A stretch of 64,000 bases of DNA from Polyangia bacterium (GTDB taxonomy: Bacteria; Myxococcota_A; Polyangia; Fen-1088): contig DATATI010000070.1 of NCBI GenBank assembly GCA_036268875.1, forward strand, positions 16,733-80,732, read 5' to 3'. Position 1 is the first letter of the stretch; every line of letters starts with the position of its first letter. This document shows, piece by piece, positions 1-11,289 of this stretch. Made by a program: the position numbers and the translations under genes. The notes below the pieces were generated by a model that worked only from the letters and a program-made list of their open reading frames with translations, was not told the origin of the DNA and searched no databases.

Positions 1-2
1 CT

Positions 3-1322
3 TTGGCGGTGTCAGGCGCGTGTGCGGTCGCTGCCGGTTGCGTGGCTTCCGACCCGGCCAGCGGCGGCGGCACCGGCGGCGCCGCTGGCCCAGGCGGATC
101 ATCGGGTGGCGGCAGCGGCGGCAGCGGACCCCGTCCCGGCAGTGGCGGTCAGTCGGGTGGCGGCAGCGGCGGTAAATCAGGCGGCGGCAGCGGTGGAATG
201 TCGGGCGGTGGCAGCGGTGGCAAGACCGGCGGTGGCAGCGGTGGAATGTCGGGCGGTGGCAGCGGCGGCAGCCCGATCGTCGGTTCCCTGCCATTCGACA
301 ACTGCAACTGGGGGCCGCCGGTCTTCACCAAGCTTGATCCGTCCCAGTTGCCGCCCGGAGGCCTGGCGGTCGACAACGTGCCCCAGTTCGTCAGCATCGG
401 CTTTGACGACAACGCCTTCGCAGACGGCATGCAGTGGGTGCTGGATCTCTTCAAAGGAAAGCAAAATCCCGCCGGCACCGGCAACCACTGCACCTTCGAC
501 GGCACGCCGGCGCGGGTCAGCTTCTACATCAACTCGCACGTCGGGATCACCAGCGACGCGCTCAAGTCTTTGCACGCCCGCGTCTACGCCGACGGGCACG
601 AGCCGGCCAATCACACCGATACGCACGCCGACACATTGATGCAGAACCCAAACGTGTCGGTCTGGACGCAAGAGATGACCACCTGCAACGACTACCTGGT
701 CGGCCTGGGCGTGCCGCGCGCCCGCCTGATCGGGTTTCGCACGCCGTTTTTGCAACAGTCAGAGGCGACGTTTCAGGCCATCGTGCAAGAGAACTTCAAA
801 TACGACTGCAGCGTCGAGCATTACAACGACGGCAGCGGGTTCATCTGGCCGTACACCCTGGACAACGGAAAGGATCCCAAGCACACGTACATGACCCCGC
901 CGAACGGAAAATATCCCGGACTGTGGGAGTTGCCGGTCAATCAACTGTCGCTGGCCGCCACCGGGTACCAGGCCATCACCGGCCTTGACTACAACATGTG
1001 GGTCAACGCCAAGATGACCGGGGATCAGGTGCTGGAGACGTTGAAGATCAACCTCATCCTGCGCATGAAGGGCGGCATGATGCCCGACGCCGCGCCGAAC
1101 CGGGCGCCGATGCTGGTGGGCGGCCACAGCGATCTGTATTCGCTGCTGAACGCCGACGCCAACGCCGCGGCGCCGACGCCGGTGCTGGAACGGCGGGCGG
1201 CTATCTCGCAATTCATCGACTGGGCGCTGGCCTACGATCCGGCCGTGCGCATCGTTCCCTCCGCCGAGGTGATGCACTGGATGCAAGCGCCCGTCGGTCT
1301 GGACGGCACCAAGGGCAAATAG
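3..1322 (+). CDS. Polysaccharide deacetylase-like lipoprotein (5' end outside window)
   Basis: The frame is open at the window edge, so the true start and the signal-peptide n-region lie upstream; position 3 is only the first complete codon. The first visible residues are hydrophobic and end in a lipobox (Ala-Ala-Gly-Cys, Cys13), so this is a predicted lipoprotein. A Gly/Ser-rich spacer of about 70 residues follows, then a NodB-fold domain. The metal-site motifs seen are GFDD (Asp135-Asp136), HTDTH (204-208) and FRTPF (Arg246). The family removes acetyl groups from N- or O-acetylated polysaccharides such as peptidoglycan or exopolysaccharide; the substrate here is unknown. The protein ends with TAG and converges on the ABC-F gene. 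The family call is firm; the enzymatic activity is inferred. Confidence 0.85.
   Translation: MAVSGACAVAAGCVASDPASGGGTGGAAGPGGSSGGGSGGSGPRPGSGGQSGGGSGGKSGGGSGGMSGGGSGGKTGGGSGGMSGGGSGGSPIVGSLPFDNCNWGPPVFTKLDPSQLPPGGLAVDNVPQFVSIGFDDNAFADGMQWVLDLFKGKQNPAGTGNHCTFDGTPARVSFYINSHVGITSDALKSLHARVYADGHEPANHTDTHADTLMQNPNVSVWTQEMTTCNDYLVGLGVPRARLIGFRTPFLQQSEATFQAIVQENFKYDCSVEHYNDGSGFIWPYTLDNGKDPKHTYMTPPNGKYPGLWELPVNQLSLAATGYQAITGLDYNMWVNAKMTGDQVLETLKINLILRMKGGMMPDAAPNRAPMLVGGHSDLYSLLNADANAAAPTPVLERRAAISQFIDWALAYDPAVRIVPSAEVMHWMQAPVGLDGTKGK
153..272 (+). repeat. Five tandem 24-bp units coding a Gly/Ser linker
   Basis: Five in-frame 24-bp units encode SGGGSGGK, SGGGSGGM, SGGGSGGK, TGGGSGGM and SGGGSGGS. 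They lie in the linker between the lipid anchor and the catalytic domain of the deacetylase. Alternating K and M at the eighth position suggests duplication of a 48-bp double unit. The tract probably holds the enzyme away from the membrane and may vary in copy number. Confidence 0.9.
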
Positions 1323-1492
1323 CCGCCGCGCACGTCGTCGCTCAGGTCGACGCGACTTGCAGGGCGTCCGAGATGATGCTCTCGACGGTCTGGAACACGC
1401 CGCCCGGTCCACCGCCGGGGCCGCTGCCGGACTGTCCGGCGCCGGCGCCAGTGGCATCAGTGCTGCTTTGCGAGGCCGCGCGCGCCGGCGGG

Positions 1493-3457
<1,965 letters not shown>

Positions 3458-3575
3458 GGGTGGTTGCCGGTGCCGGGTGGCGGGGCGGTACCGTAGCACC
3501 GTCGCTGGCCGGCTGTTGGTTAGCCCGCGGTTGTCCTGATTTTTCCGGCAGATCGCCGCTGGCGCACGACAGTAG

Positions 3576-6020
3576 ATGACAGCGGTGGCAACCAACACTA
3601 TGCTGACCGGTCGCTTGGAACGGCTAGACGAAATATCCGTCGACGACACGGGTGGGGTTCCGCGCGCCGATGCCGGCGCGGGCGGTGCTCCGGGGCCGGC
3701 CGCGCCGACCATCGTGGCCGAAGAAGAGGCCCTGCTGAGCGTGGTGCTGCGGCGCCTGGACAGCGAGAAGAAAAAGACCCGCGCCCCGGTCGACGACGCC
3801 GGCAGCCTGATCGAACTGCGTGACGCCCTGGCCGAGGCCAAACCCGAAGACCAAGGTTCGATCCTGGAACAGATGCACCGGATCGAAGCGCTGTCGCGCC
3901 AGCGCGGCAAGGGCGACAACCCGCCCATCGATCGCAAGTCGCCGTACTTTGGCCACCTGCGCCTGGAAGAAGGCGGCAAGCGCCGCGACGTCTTGATCGG
4001 CGCCCGCAGCTTTGTCGAACCGGGCGGCGGCGTGCAGATCGTCGACTGGCGAAACGCGCCCGTGTCGCGGCTGTTCTATCGTTATGAAGAGGGCGATTCG
4101 TACGAAGAGCAGCTGGGCGATCGCCTGGTCGAAGGCGAGATCGTCGCCCGCCGCACGGTGGCCATCGTCGAAGCCCAGCTGCGCCGGGTGGCCTCGCCGC
4201 AGGGGACGTTTTCGCGCGACCTGCGCACCAATGACTGGCGGGCCGTCGCCACCCAGCAGGCCAAGCTGCAGATCGCCCGCGACGGCACGGCGACGATCAT
4301 CCCGTCGCGCCCGCCGCTGCCGGGACGCAGCGGCGCCGCCGCACCCGCGCTGCCGCCGCCGCCCCCGACGCGCGGCAAGCTGGGTTTCGATGACGCGGGC
4401 GGCGGGCGCAGCCCGGACCGCCACCTGCCGGCCATCGCCGCGCTGATCGATCCACGCCAGTTCGAATTGATCACCCAGCCCAGCTCGGGGTTGATCGCCG
4501 TGCAGGGCTCGGCCGGCAGCGGCAAGACGACCATCGGATTGCACCGCATCGCCTACCTGGCGTTCGCCGAGCCGCGCCGCTTTCGACCCGAACGCATGCT
4601 GGTGGTGGTGTACCAGCGCGCGCTGGCCAGCTACGTGTCGCGGGTGCTACCGTCGCTGGACGTCGACGGCGTGGCGGTGCAGACGTTCGCCGACTGGGCG
4701 GACACGGTCCGCAAGCTGGCGCTGCCGCTGCTGCAAGCGCCGCTGACCGACGACACGCCGCCCTTGGTGATCCGAGCCAAGTCGCACGGGGCCATGCTGC
4801 GTGTCGTGGCCGACCGGCAGGAAGCGATGCAAACGTCCCTGCGCGAGCGGCTGGCCCGCGAGCTGGACGGCAAGCCCGGGCGCGACGCCACCCTGGCCTT
4901 TTGGGATCAAACGCGCGGACCGGCCGACACCCGCGTCACCGCGCTGGCGATGTGGATCAAAGGAGCCGCCGACATAGATCCCGCCACGCGCAACGCCATC
5001 GAGAATGTCGGCCGGGCCTTGCGTTCGATCACCCGCGACGTCACCGGCGAGTGGGCGGCGCTGCTGACCGATCGGCGCGCGCTGGGTGAAGGCTTTGCCC
5101 GCCACGCGCCCGGATTTTTCAGCGAAGGTCAGCTGGACGACATCCACCGCTGGTGCGTGGCGCGCGAACGGCTGCGCCACGCGCCCAAGGACGGCGACGA
5201 CGCCGGCGAGGTCTACGGCCTTGATCCCGAAGACGACGCGCTGCTGCTGCGCATCTACCAGTTGCAGCGCGGGCTGCTGCCGGGCGCCAAGGGGCCGCCG
5301 CTGGCGTACGAGCACCTGATGGTCGACGAGGTGCAGGATTTTTCGCCGGTCGAGCTGGCCGTGTTACTGGACACCACCACGCGCCAGCGCTCGGTCACCT
5401 TGGCGGGCGACACCGCGCAGGCCATCGCCCCCGAGCACGGCTTCACCAACTGGCGCGCGCTGCTGGACGATCTCGGGATCCCGCACGAACGCATCGAGCC
5501 GCTCCGGGTCAGCTATCGATCGACGCGAGAGATCGTCGACTGCGCCGAGCACGTGCTGGGCCCTCTGCAAGGTGACGTGCGCCCGGTGGCGCCGCGCGCC
5601 GGCGCGCCGGTGGAGGCGTTCGGTTTCGCCTCGGCCGGCGAGGCCAGCGAGTTTCTGTCGCACGCCCTGAAAGAATTGATCCGCAACGAGCCGACGGCAT
5701 CCGTGGCGCTGGTGGCGCGGCACCCGGAGCAAGCGCGTCTTTATTACGACGCCTTGTCGCGCGCGGAGGTCCCAACGTTGCGTTTGGTGGCCGACCAGGA
5801 TTTCTCGTTCACCGCCGGCATCGACGTCACCGACGTGCGCCAGACCAAGGGCCTGGAATTCGACATCGTCATTCTGCTGGAGGCCGGCGACACGTCGTAT
5901 CCGGTGGCCGACGACGCGCGGCGGTTGTTGCACGTGGCAATGACCCGCGCCGCGCACCAACTGTGGATCACCTACACCGGGCGCCCGTCGCCCCTGCTTC
6001 CCGACGAGCTGCGGGGCTAG
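3576..6020 (+). CDS. HelD-like UvrD/Rep-superfamily helicase
   Basis: An 814-residue superfamily 1 ATPase. The N-terminal third has the HelD-type pattern (SPYFGHLRL, then VDWRNAPVSRLFYRYEEGD). This is followed by Walker A GSAGSGKTT near residue 312, the DEVQDFSP Walker B near residue 585, a SYRSTREI motif, and a C-terminal block VAMTRAAHQLWI. HelD proteins bind RNA polymerase and use ATP to release it from stalled or terminated complexes; others act as DNA helicase IV. The N-terminal region here argues for the RNA-polymerase recycling group, but this is inference. An acidic Pro/Ala insertion (about residues 240-275) separates the N-terminal part from the motor. The gene converges on the PilZ gene, and the two stop codons lie in one small hairpin. 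Confidence 0.88.
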   Translation: MTAVATNTMLTGRLERLDEISVDDTGGVPRADAGAGGAPGPAAPTIVAEEEALLSVVLRRLDSEKKKTRAPVDDAGSLIELRDALAEAKPEDQGSILEQMHRIEALSRQRGKGDNPPIDRKSPYFGHLRLEEGGKRRDVLIGARSFVEPGGGVQIVDWRNAPVSRLFYRYEEGDSYEEQLGDRLVEGEIVARRTVAIVEAQLRRVASPQGTFSRDLRTNDWRAVATQQAKLQIARDGTATIIPSRPPLPGRSGAAAPALPPPPPTRGKLGFDDAGGGRSPDRHLPAIAALIDPRQFELITQPSSGLIAVQGSAGSGKTTIGLHRIAYLAFAEPRRFRPERMLVVVYQRALASYVSRVLPSLDVDGVAVQTFADWADTVRKLALPLLQAPLTDDTPPLVIRAKSHGAMLRVVADRQEAMQTSLRERLARELDGKPGRDATLAFWDQTRGPADTRVTALAMWIKGAADIDPATRNAIENVGRALRSITRDVTGEWAALLTDRRALGEGFARHAPGFFSEGQLDDIHRWCVARERLRHAPKDGDDAGEVYGLDPEDDALLLRIYQLQRGLLPGAKGPPLAYEHLMVDEVQDFSPVELAVLLDTTTRQRSVTLAGDTAQAIAPEHGFTNWRALLDDLGIPHERIEPLRVSYRSTREIVDCAEHVLGPLQGDVRPVAPRAGAPVEAFGFASAGEASEFLSHALKELIRNEPTASVALVARHPEQARLYYDALSRAEVPTLRLVADQDFSFTAGIDVTDVRQTKGLEFDIVILLEAGDTSYPVADDARRLLHVAMTRAAHQLWITYTGRPSPLLPDELRG

Positions 6021-6040
6021 CGCGAAGCGAGCGAGCGCTA
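6018..6040. other. Hairpin joining two convergent stop codons
   Basis: TAGCGC (6018-6023) and GCGCTA (6035-6040) can pair with an 11-nt loop. The left arm begins with the TAG stop of the helicase and the right arm holds the TAG stop of the PilZ gene on the other strand. There is no T tract, so this is not a canonical terminator. The short stem makes a structural role uncertain. Confidence 0.4.
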
Positions 6041-6364
6041 CGCGGTCTGAAAAAAACGGTTCAACGCCCAGACGTCGCGCGCGCGCAGCCCTTCGAAGCG
6101 GATGCCGATGCCGATGGGATCGGCTGGCCCTTTGCGCACCACCCAGCGGACATCGCCAGCCACTTCGATCGCTTCGGGCTGGGTCGGCAAGACAAAACGG
6201 AGCTGCACGGCTGTGCCGATGGCGGCTGCTTCTTGCACTTCGACGTAAAGACCGCCCAGCGAGATGTTCCGCGTTCGGGCCACCCGCTTTTTCCCCTCCA
6301 AAAACAGCTCGACCTCTAGCTGTCGGTCATATCGGGGGTCGATTCGTCGAAAGTGTTCTGCCAA
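6038..6364 (-). CDS. Single-domain PilZ protein (possible c-di-GMP receptor)
   Basis: A 108-residue stand-alone PilZ domain. The two ligand motifs are present: RxxxR (Arg7 to Arg11, in RRIDPR) and NxSxxG (Asn33, Ser35, Gly38, in NISLGG). A hydrophobic beta core ending in a GIGIRFEG strand follows. Such proteins bind cyclic di-GMP and pass the signal to motility, secretion or polysaccharide machinery. The start is a TTG at 6364, preceded by an AAGAGG ribosome site at a suitable distance; no ATG is nearby. No partner gene is adjacent, so its target is unknown. Confidence 0.9.
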   Translation of the reverse strand: MAEHFRRIDPRYDRQLEVELFLEGKKRVARTRNISLGGLYVEVQEAAAIGTAVQLRFVLPTQPEAIEVAGDVRWVVRKGPADPIGIGIRFEGLRARDVWALNRFFQTA

Positions 6365-6504
6365 AGCGCCTCTTGAAAACGTCAGCCGACCGCCGACGCC
6401 GAAATGAACGGTGAGAGATCATCATACAGGAAAGCGGCGACGAACGACATTCCGGAGCCGCGTCTTCCGACCGCGCGTCGGCTCCGTCGATTCAGCGTGC
6501 CGGC

Positions 6505-6744
6505 CTACGGCGTCGTCGGAAAGTCCGGACACAAGCTGGGGTCGCCGGTGTCTTCGGCGGGCGACCAGGGCTTCAAGTTGTACGTCGGGGCGAACCCCGA
6601 GCCCCAGCATTCGTCTTGCTGCGCGCCGGCGGCGTCACCGGCGATCACCGCGGCCTGCGTGCGGCCGGCGCCCGCGCCGAAAAATCCGGCCGCCACAGTG
6701 GTCAGCACGAGCACGACACTGACTGCTTGCTTCTTACATTTCAT
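6505..6744 (-). CDS. Small secreted protein of unknown function
   Basis: A 79-residue product with a clear Sec signal peptide: basic start MKCKK, a hydrophobic run to about residue 24, and an Ala-rich cleavage region near residue 32. The mature part is about 45 residues, acidic, Pro-rich, and has two cysteines (in DECWG and SLCPD) that could form a disulfide. The frame stays open upstream to 6834, but the ATG at 6744 starts directly at the signal peptide and was preferred. No family was recognised. Its neighbours (PilZ and a Ser/Thr kinase) do not suggest a role. Confidence 0.55.
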   Translation of the reverse strand: MKCKKQAVSVVLVLTTVAAGFFGAGAGRTQAAVIAGDAAGAQQDECWGSGFAPTYNLKPWSPAEDTGDPSLCPDFPTTP

Positions 6745-7270
6745 AAAACACCGCCGCGGCCAGCTCCCCGTAACCGAGAGAGCGATTTTCGTCGACGTTG
6801 TAAAGAGGTAGTGCACGCGCCCGCGGGCGACCACGCCCAGCGAGTGCCAGAGGCGCGTGCTGACCCCGGTGCGGCCACTCGGCGACGATCGAGATGGCCA
6901 GCGCCAGCTCGCTGAACTTGAAGGGCAGTGTCAGTGGGCAGGTTCACCGCGCCGCGCGCGCTGCCGGCGGCGAAATCGAACGACCACACCCGGTTGCGCC
7001 GGGAAAAATCATGCAGTTGCAATTCCAATCCTCAGTGCCATCGGCGCCAAAAGGACAATCGCAACAAGAGCGGCAGGAGGGCGTGCCCTGGTGCCTCCTC
7101 TTCGATCGTTGATGGTGCCGCTTTTATTCGGCCGCAAAAGGCGGCTGCTCAAACCGATCGACACCGCTGCGGTGAAAAATAGAAAACGATCGCCGCTGCT
7201 TACAATGTGGGCCGGCCGGTCACCCCACGGGCCCGCCAGGACAATCGCGCACGTGCCGGCGCGGCGGGGC
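6745..7270. other. Intergenic stretch without a supported gene
   Basis: About 525 bases between the small secreted protein and the kinase gene. Short frames exist on both strands, but none has a start with a ribosome site and family-like sequence together. A purine-rich AGGAGG occurs on the minus strand near 7095 without a start codon at working distance. It may hold the promoter of the small secreted protein. Confidence 0.5.
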
Positions 7271-8995
7271 TCAGGGCGTCTTTTCGGATTCGCCCGACGG
7301 GGCGGGCGGCGGGGGCGCCGGCTCTTCGGTGTTCTCGTGCTTGGGCTCGGGCGCTGTTGCGCCTTGCGGTGGCAGCAATGACGGATCAGGCGCCATCATA
7401 TTCTTGAGCTCCATCATGCCGTGGCGCAGGTGGTCGCTGCTGCTACCGCCGGAAGCGCGCGGTTTCTTGCCGGTGCGCTCGCGCGATTCGGCGGCGGTGG
7501 CGGGGCTCGCGGCTTCAGCGGGCGCCGGCTTCTTGGCAACGGCGGGCTCGCTCTCGCCTGCGGCGCCGGCCGTGCCGGGCGTCTTCGACGGCGGGCTGGT
7601 CGTCGCCGGTTTGCTGGGGCCGGCGGCGGTCGAATCAACCGGGCCTCCGGCGCGCGCTGTTGGATCTTGCACGCGGAAGCCCATGTAGCTGCCGGCCAAC
7701 CAGGCGCCCACCACCAGCAGCGCTCCGACGAAAAAGATCGTCAAAAGGCCCCGCCCGCCGCTGCGCCGTCGCCGCCGCCCGGGCGGTCCGCCCTCGTCGT
7801 CGGGCACCGGCAGCGAGAACTCGGCGCGCGACTGGCGCGCCGACACCGGCGCTTCCTTGTCATCGGGCACCGGCAACAAATTCTCTGACGAGCGGTGGCG
7901 GGTGGTGCGCGGCCGCGATTCGTTTTCCGCGCGGCCGAGAACATCCAGCGACGTCTCCTCTTCGCCCACGTCGAGAGGCTGCGACGCCGAATCGCTGAGC
8001 ACGACGTCCTTGCCTTCCATCTCGCCGCTACCGGGCGACATCGCCGACGGCTGCGAGGCCGCCTTGCCGATGGAATCGACGCCGTCGGTGGCGTGCAGGT
8101 CGGCCAGCCAGCGTTTGAGCTCGGTCTGTCCGACGGGCTGGAACACCGTGCGCATCACCCGCTCGACGTCGATCAACATCTCGTCCGCGCTTTGGTAACG
8201 CTGTTCGGGTTGCAGGTGCATGGCGCGCGAGATGACCGTCGCCAACGCTGGCTCCATGTCCGGGCGCGCCTTGTCGGGTGGACGGAAGTCGGCCTTCTGC
8301 ACGCGCAACAACGTTTCCAGATCGGTCGGTGCCTCGAAGGGCCGCTTGCCGGCCATCAGCAGGTACAACATTGTCCCCACCGAGAACAGATCCGAACGCG
8401 CGTCGATGGCCTTGCCCATCGCCTGCTCGGGCGACATGAAGGCGACCTTGCCTTTGACCACGCCGGTGCCGGTGTGCTCGCGCTTGTTCATCGCCTTGGC
8501 GATGCCAAAATCGGTCAGCTTCACCTCGCCCTGCTCGCTGATGAGGACGTTGTGCGGGCTGACGTCGCGGTGAACGATGCCGAGCGGCTTGCCGTCCTGG
8601 GTCTTGCCGTGCGCGTAAGACAGGGCGCGGCAGATCTCGGCGGTCATATAAAGACCAAGCTCGCGCGGCAACGGCATGCCGGCGTTGTTCGAACGCTGCA
8701 GCACCCGCCCCAGATCCCAGCCGTCGACCAGCTCCAGCACCAGAAAGTACCGCCCGCCGGCGAGGCCCAGATCCAGAATCTGCACGATGTTGCTGTGCGA
8801 CAGGCTCATCGAGATGTGGGCTTCGTCGATGAACATGTTGCGGAACTGGGGGTCGGCGTAGATCGTCCCGTGCACCCGTTTCAGCACCACGGTCTTCTGG
8901 AAACCTTCGCGTCCGATCTGGGTGGCGAGAAAGATCTCGGCCATGCCGCCGTCCGCGACCTTCCTGACAATCTTGTATCGCCCGTGCTTCGCCAT
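7271..8995 (-). CDS. Membrane Ser/Thr protein kinase
   Basis: A 574-residue PASTA-less kinase of myxobacterial style. The kinase domain spans about residues 7-275, with a glycine loop (VADGGMAEIF), the catalytic loop HRDVSPHNVL and the DFGIAKA metal site. A hydrophilic region with two near-identical pieces (ENLLPVPDDKE and EFSLPVPDDEG) follows, then an Arg-rich stop and a single membrane helix around residues 415-437. The C-terminal part is Pro/Ala/Lys-rich and probably periplasmic. The frame is open upstream, but the ATG at 8995 (MAKHGRYKIV) begins exactly at the kinase fold. Substrates are unknown; no cognate phosphatase or regulator lies beside it. Confidence 0.92.
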   Translation of the reverse strand: MAKHGRYKIVRKVADGGMAEIFLATQIGREGFQKTVVLKRVHGTIYADPQFRNMFIDEAHISMSLSHSNIVQILDLGLAGGRYFLVLELVDGWDLGRVLQRSNNAGMPLPRELGLYMTAEICRALSYAHGKTQDGKPLGIVHRDVSPHNVLISEQGEVKLTDFGIAKAMNKREHTGTGVVKGKVAFMSPEQAMGKAIDARSDLFSVGTMLYLLMAGKRPFEAPTDLETLLRVQKADFRPPDKARPDMEPALATVISRAMHLQPEQRYQSADEMLIDVERVMRTVFQPVGQTELKRWLADLHATDGVDSIGKAASQPSAMSPGSGEMEGKDVVLSDSASQPLDVGEEETSLDVLGRAENESRPRTTRHRSSENLLPVPDDKEAPVSARQSRAEFSLPVPDDEGGPPGRRRRRSGGRGLLTIFFVGALLVVGAWLAGSYMGFRVQDPTARAGGPVDSTAAGPSKPATTSPPSKTPGTAGAAGESEPAVAKKPAPAEAASPATAAESRERTGKKPRASGGSSSDHLRHGMMELKNMMAPDPSLLPPQGATAPEPKHENTEEPAPPPPAPSGESEKTP

Positions 8996-9092
8996 CCGCG
9001 CTCTGCGGACGTTAGCACTATCCAGGCCGGATTGGCCGCGGCGGGGCCCCGAAGTTTCCATGCGTTTTGTGGTGTTGGCGCCAGGTGGTCGG

Positions 9093-9302
9093 TCAGCTTG
9101 GCGCAAGGGGCAATCGCCGTCGCCGTCGGGCCAGCAACACCACCGTCGGAAGGCCGACGAGAATTTCCGCTGTCCGGTTCCCGGATGCAGGCGAATCGCC
9201 GCCCATTGCGCAAGAACCATCGGGAGTAGGGTTCACCCGATCTAACGGGCACATGCTCTTCACGCCTTCATCGATCCGGCCGTTGCAGTTGTCGTCCAGG
9301 CC
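9093..9302 (-). pseudogene. Remnant of a MopE-type protein with MYXO-CTERM-like tail
   Basis: In the gap between the kinase and the DUF4139 gene, one minus-strand frame reads like the C-terminus of a surface protein. It has a putative metal-binding motif GLDDNCNGRIDEG, a Cys/Gly stretch (GSCAMGG), a short hydrophobic run (ILVGLPTVVLLA) and a cluster of five arginines before the stop. This order resembles the MopE/putative metal-binding repeat followed by a MYXO-CTERM sorting tail. There is no start codon or signal peptide. Upstream, the frame runs into the end of the DUF4139 gene in a different frame. I read it as the surviving 3' end of a deleted gene. Confidence 0.5.
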
Positions 9303-9315
9303 GTTTCGGCTGGCG

Positions 9316-11211
9316 CTACCACTTTGACAGTTCGGGGTTCACGGCCAGCTTGATGCCGCGGATGGCGTCGTTGAACCGCACGCGCTGTTCGTTCAGCGAC
9401 AGGTCCAGCTCGATCAATTTCTTACCCAAGGTGTCCAGGCGGGCCGAGTCGGCGGCCAGACGGGCAGTCAGCTTGGCGCGCAGGTCGGCGGCGGCGCTGT
9501 TCTTCTCCAGCGCCTTCAAGTTGGCGCGCGTCTCCTCGGTGGCGCGCCGGCGGTCGGCGTCCTCGGCGGCCAACTTTTCTCGATCTTCGCCGGCGCGCAC
9601 CAGGGCCTTGCGGAGCTCCCAGGCCGCCGCCAGCGGTGTCTTCACCGCCGGATCGCCACCAGCGTCGCCGAGGTAGGCCTTCACCGCGTCGTCGGCCAAC
9701 GGCGCCAGCCAATCGACCGCGGTGATGATCGGCTGCCGTTCGTCGACGGTGACGGTGGCGGTGGCGTGCGGGCTCACCGTCGCCGGCACCAGCGCGCTGC
9801 CCGCGCCCACGTTGTCTTCGGTGCCGGTGGGCGGCTTTTCCAGGCGGGCGCCGGCGGTGCGCGGGTGCTTCAGCAGCACCTTGGCCGCGCGGCCGGCGCC
9901 GTTGCGCACGCGATAGCTGGTCAGCGTGACGCCGTCGCGGGCGACGGTCAGTGTGCCCGCTTCGATGTGGAAAATGCGGGCTCCTTCTTCGCGGTAGGCG
10001 TGATCCTTGTCGACGGCCACCGTGTGTTCCAGGGCGAACGGAACCGTCGCGGTGGCGCCCACTGGCAGCGGATCGGTCATGCCCTGGCCCAGGAAGCCGC
10101 CGTCGCTGCCGGCCGAGAAAATGGCCATCGGCCCCTTTTCCAGCAGGCCGCCGGTGGTGTTGGTAAAGCGCGCCACGCGAAACGGGTGCGACGCCGATTC
10201 GGGCACGCCGTCGTCGGGAGCGTAAAGCGAGATGGCCTCGCCGGTGACCTGCTTGTCCATCAACAAGACCATGGTGGCGTTCTTGTCAGGCAGGGTGATC
10301 GGCACCGGGATCTCGTAGCGGGTGGCGCCCGCTTGCAAGGCCACCGCCGCCAGCGCCGACAGATTGCGGGCCTCGCGCGAATACGCCGGCGCGGCGGGCG
10401 CCGCCCATTTGTCCATCAAGCGGGGAGCGGCGCCACCGACGGTCGAGGGACCACGCGATGCTTTTTTCCTCTTGGGGCTTCCGCCCGGATTCTTGTCCGT
10501 CGACTCGGGAGCGGCCGATTCCATTTCGGCTGCTGGTGGCGGCGCAGGCGCTGGCGGTGGCGCCGCCGCCTGGGACAGGCTGGTCTCGCTCTTTGGCACC
10601 ACCGCGATGACCTCGCCGCCATCCGAGACGATCGGCCGCGGCGGAATCACCGGCGTGGCCAGCGAGGCATCGAAGGCCAACGGCGCCTCGGCGATCAGCG
10701 ACAGAGAGACGTCGTTCCAGTCTTCACCCGACAGGTTCTCGACGATCCCCCATGCCTGCAAGCTGGCCTTCGCTTCCCACTGATCCAGCACCAGCCGGTA
10801 CGACGGCCGCCACACCGGGGTCTCGGCGATATAGCCCACCTGCAGATCGTGCCGGGCGCCGTCGAGATGCATGGTGACCGTCTGCAGCGGGCTCTTTCGG
10901 GCCTCGGGCGCGCCGGCTTGGGGCGGGTCCAGCGACAACGGGAACGACGCCGATCGTACCGAGCTGCCCCCGCGTTCCAGCACCGCCAACGAGGCCAGGA
11001 AATCGCCCACCTCGTTCTGGCGCACCTGGAACTGGACCCGATCGCCGTCGACGCGGCCGGCCCGTTCGAAATAACCGACGCCGTTGCGGTAGATGACCAC
11101 CTTCTTCAAGGCCAGCCCGGGCGCGGCCACCGGCGCGTGCACGCAACCGGCGGTGGCGATCAAAAGGACGGTCAGGGCAGCGGACTCACAAAGCGGCGGC
11201 GGACGTTTCAT
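9316..11211 (-). CDS. DUF4139-domain lipoprotein
   Basis: A 631-residue predicted lipoprotein: hydrophobic signal, then a Thr-Ala-Gly-Cys lipobox (Cys23). The N-terminal part (KKVVIYRNGVGYFERAG) and the central beta-rich region (WRPSYRLVLD, then LSGEDWNDVSLSLIAEAP) are typical of the DUF4139/mucoidy-inhibitor-like family. A Pro/Ala-rich insertion sits near residues 215-260, and a coiled-coil segment with many Lys/Arg/Glu lies in the last 120 residues. Function in the family is not established; it is an envelope protein by its signal. It is followed downstream by the MopE-like remnant. Confidence 0.82.
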   Translation of the reverse strand: MKRPPPLCESAALTVLLIATAGCVHAPVAAPGLALKKVVIYRNGVGYFERAGRVDGDRVQFQVRQNEVGDFLASLAVLERGGSSVRSASFPLSLDPPQAGAPEARKSPLQTVTMHLDGARHDLQVGYIAETPVWRPSYRLVLDQWEAKASLQAWGIVENLSGEDWNDVSLSLIAEAPLAFDASLATPVIPPRPIVSDGGEVIAVVPKSETSLSQAAAPPPAPAPPPAAEMESAAPESTDKNPGGSPKRKKASRGPSTVGGAAPRLMDKWAAPAAPAYSREARNLSALAAVALQAGATRYEIPVPITLPDKNATMVLLMDKQVTGEAISLYAPDDGVPESASHPFRVARFTNTTGGLLEKGPMAIFSAGSDGGFLGQGMTDPLPVGATATVPFALEHTVAVDKDHAYREEGARIFHIEAGTLTVARDGVTLTSYRVRNGAGRAAKVLLKHPRTAGARLEKPPTGTEDNVGAGSALVPATVSPHATATVTVDERQPIITAVDWLAPLADDAVKAYLGDAGGDPAVKTPLAAAWELRKALVRAGEDREKLAAEDADRRRATEETRANLKALEKNSAAADLRAKLTARLAADSARLDTLGKKLIELDLSLNEQRVRFNDAIRGIKLAVNPELSKW

Positions 11212-11289
11212 GCCGCGGCAGTGTGGCAGGTTTTTCGCCGAGGGAAAATTGCGCGCCGACTTTTGCCGCGCGCGCGACGATCGCCGGCC

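Noticed and set aside
1342..1490. Minus-strand tail reading GAGAGQSGSGPGGG and FQTVESIISDALQVAST behind the ABC-F gene
   Set aside because: It looks protein-like, but it is in another frame than the ABC-F gene and has no start of its own. It may be a lost extension after a frameshift; support is too weak for a feature.
6950..7110. Cys-rich minus-strand reading in the gap (SCRSCCDCPFGADG, WNCNCMIFPG)
   Set aside because: No start codon at a suitable place and no family recognised; probably chance.
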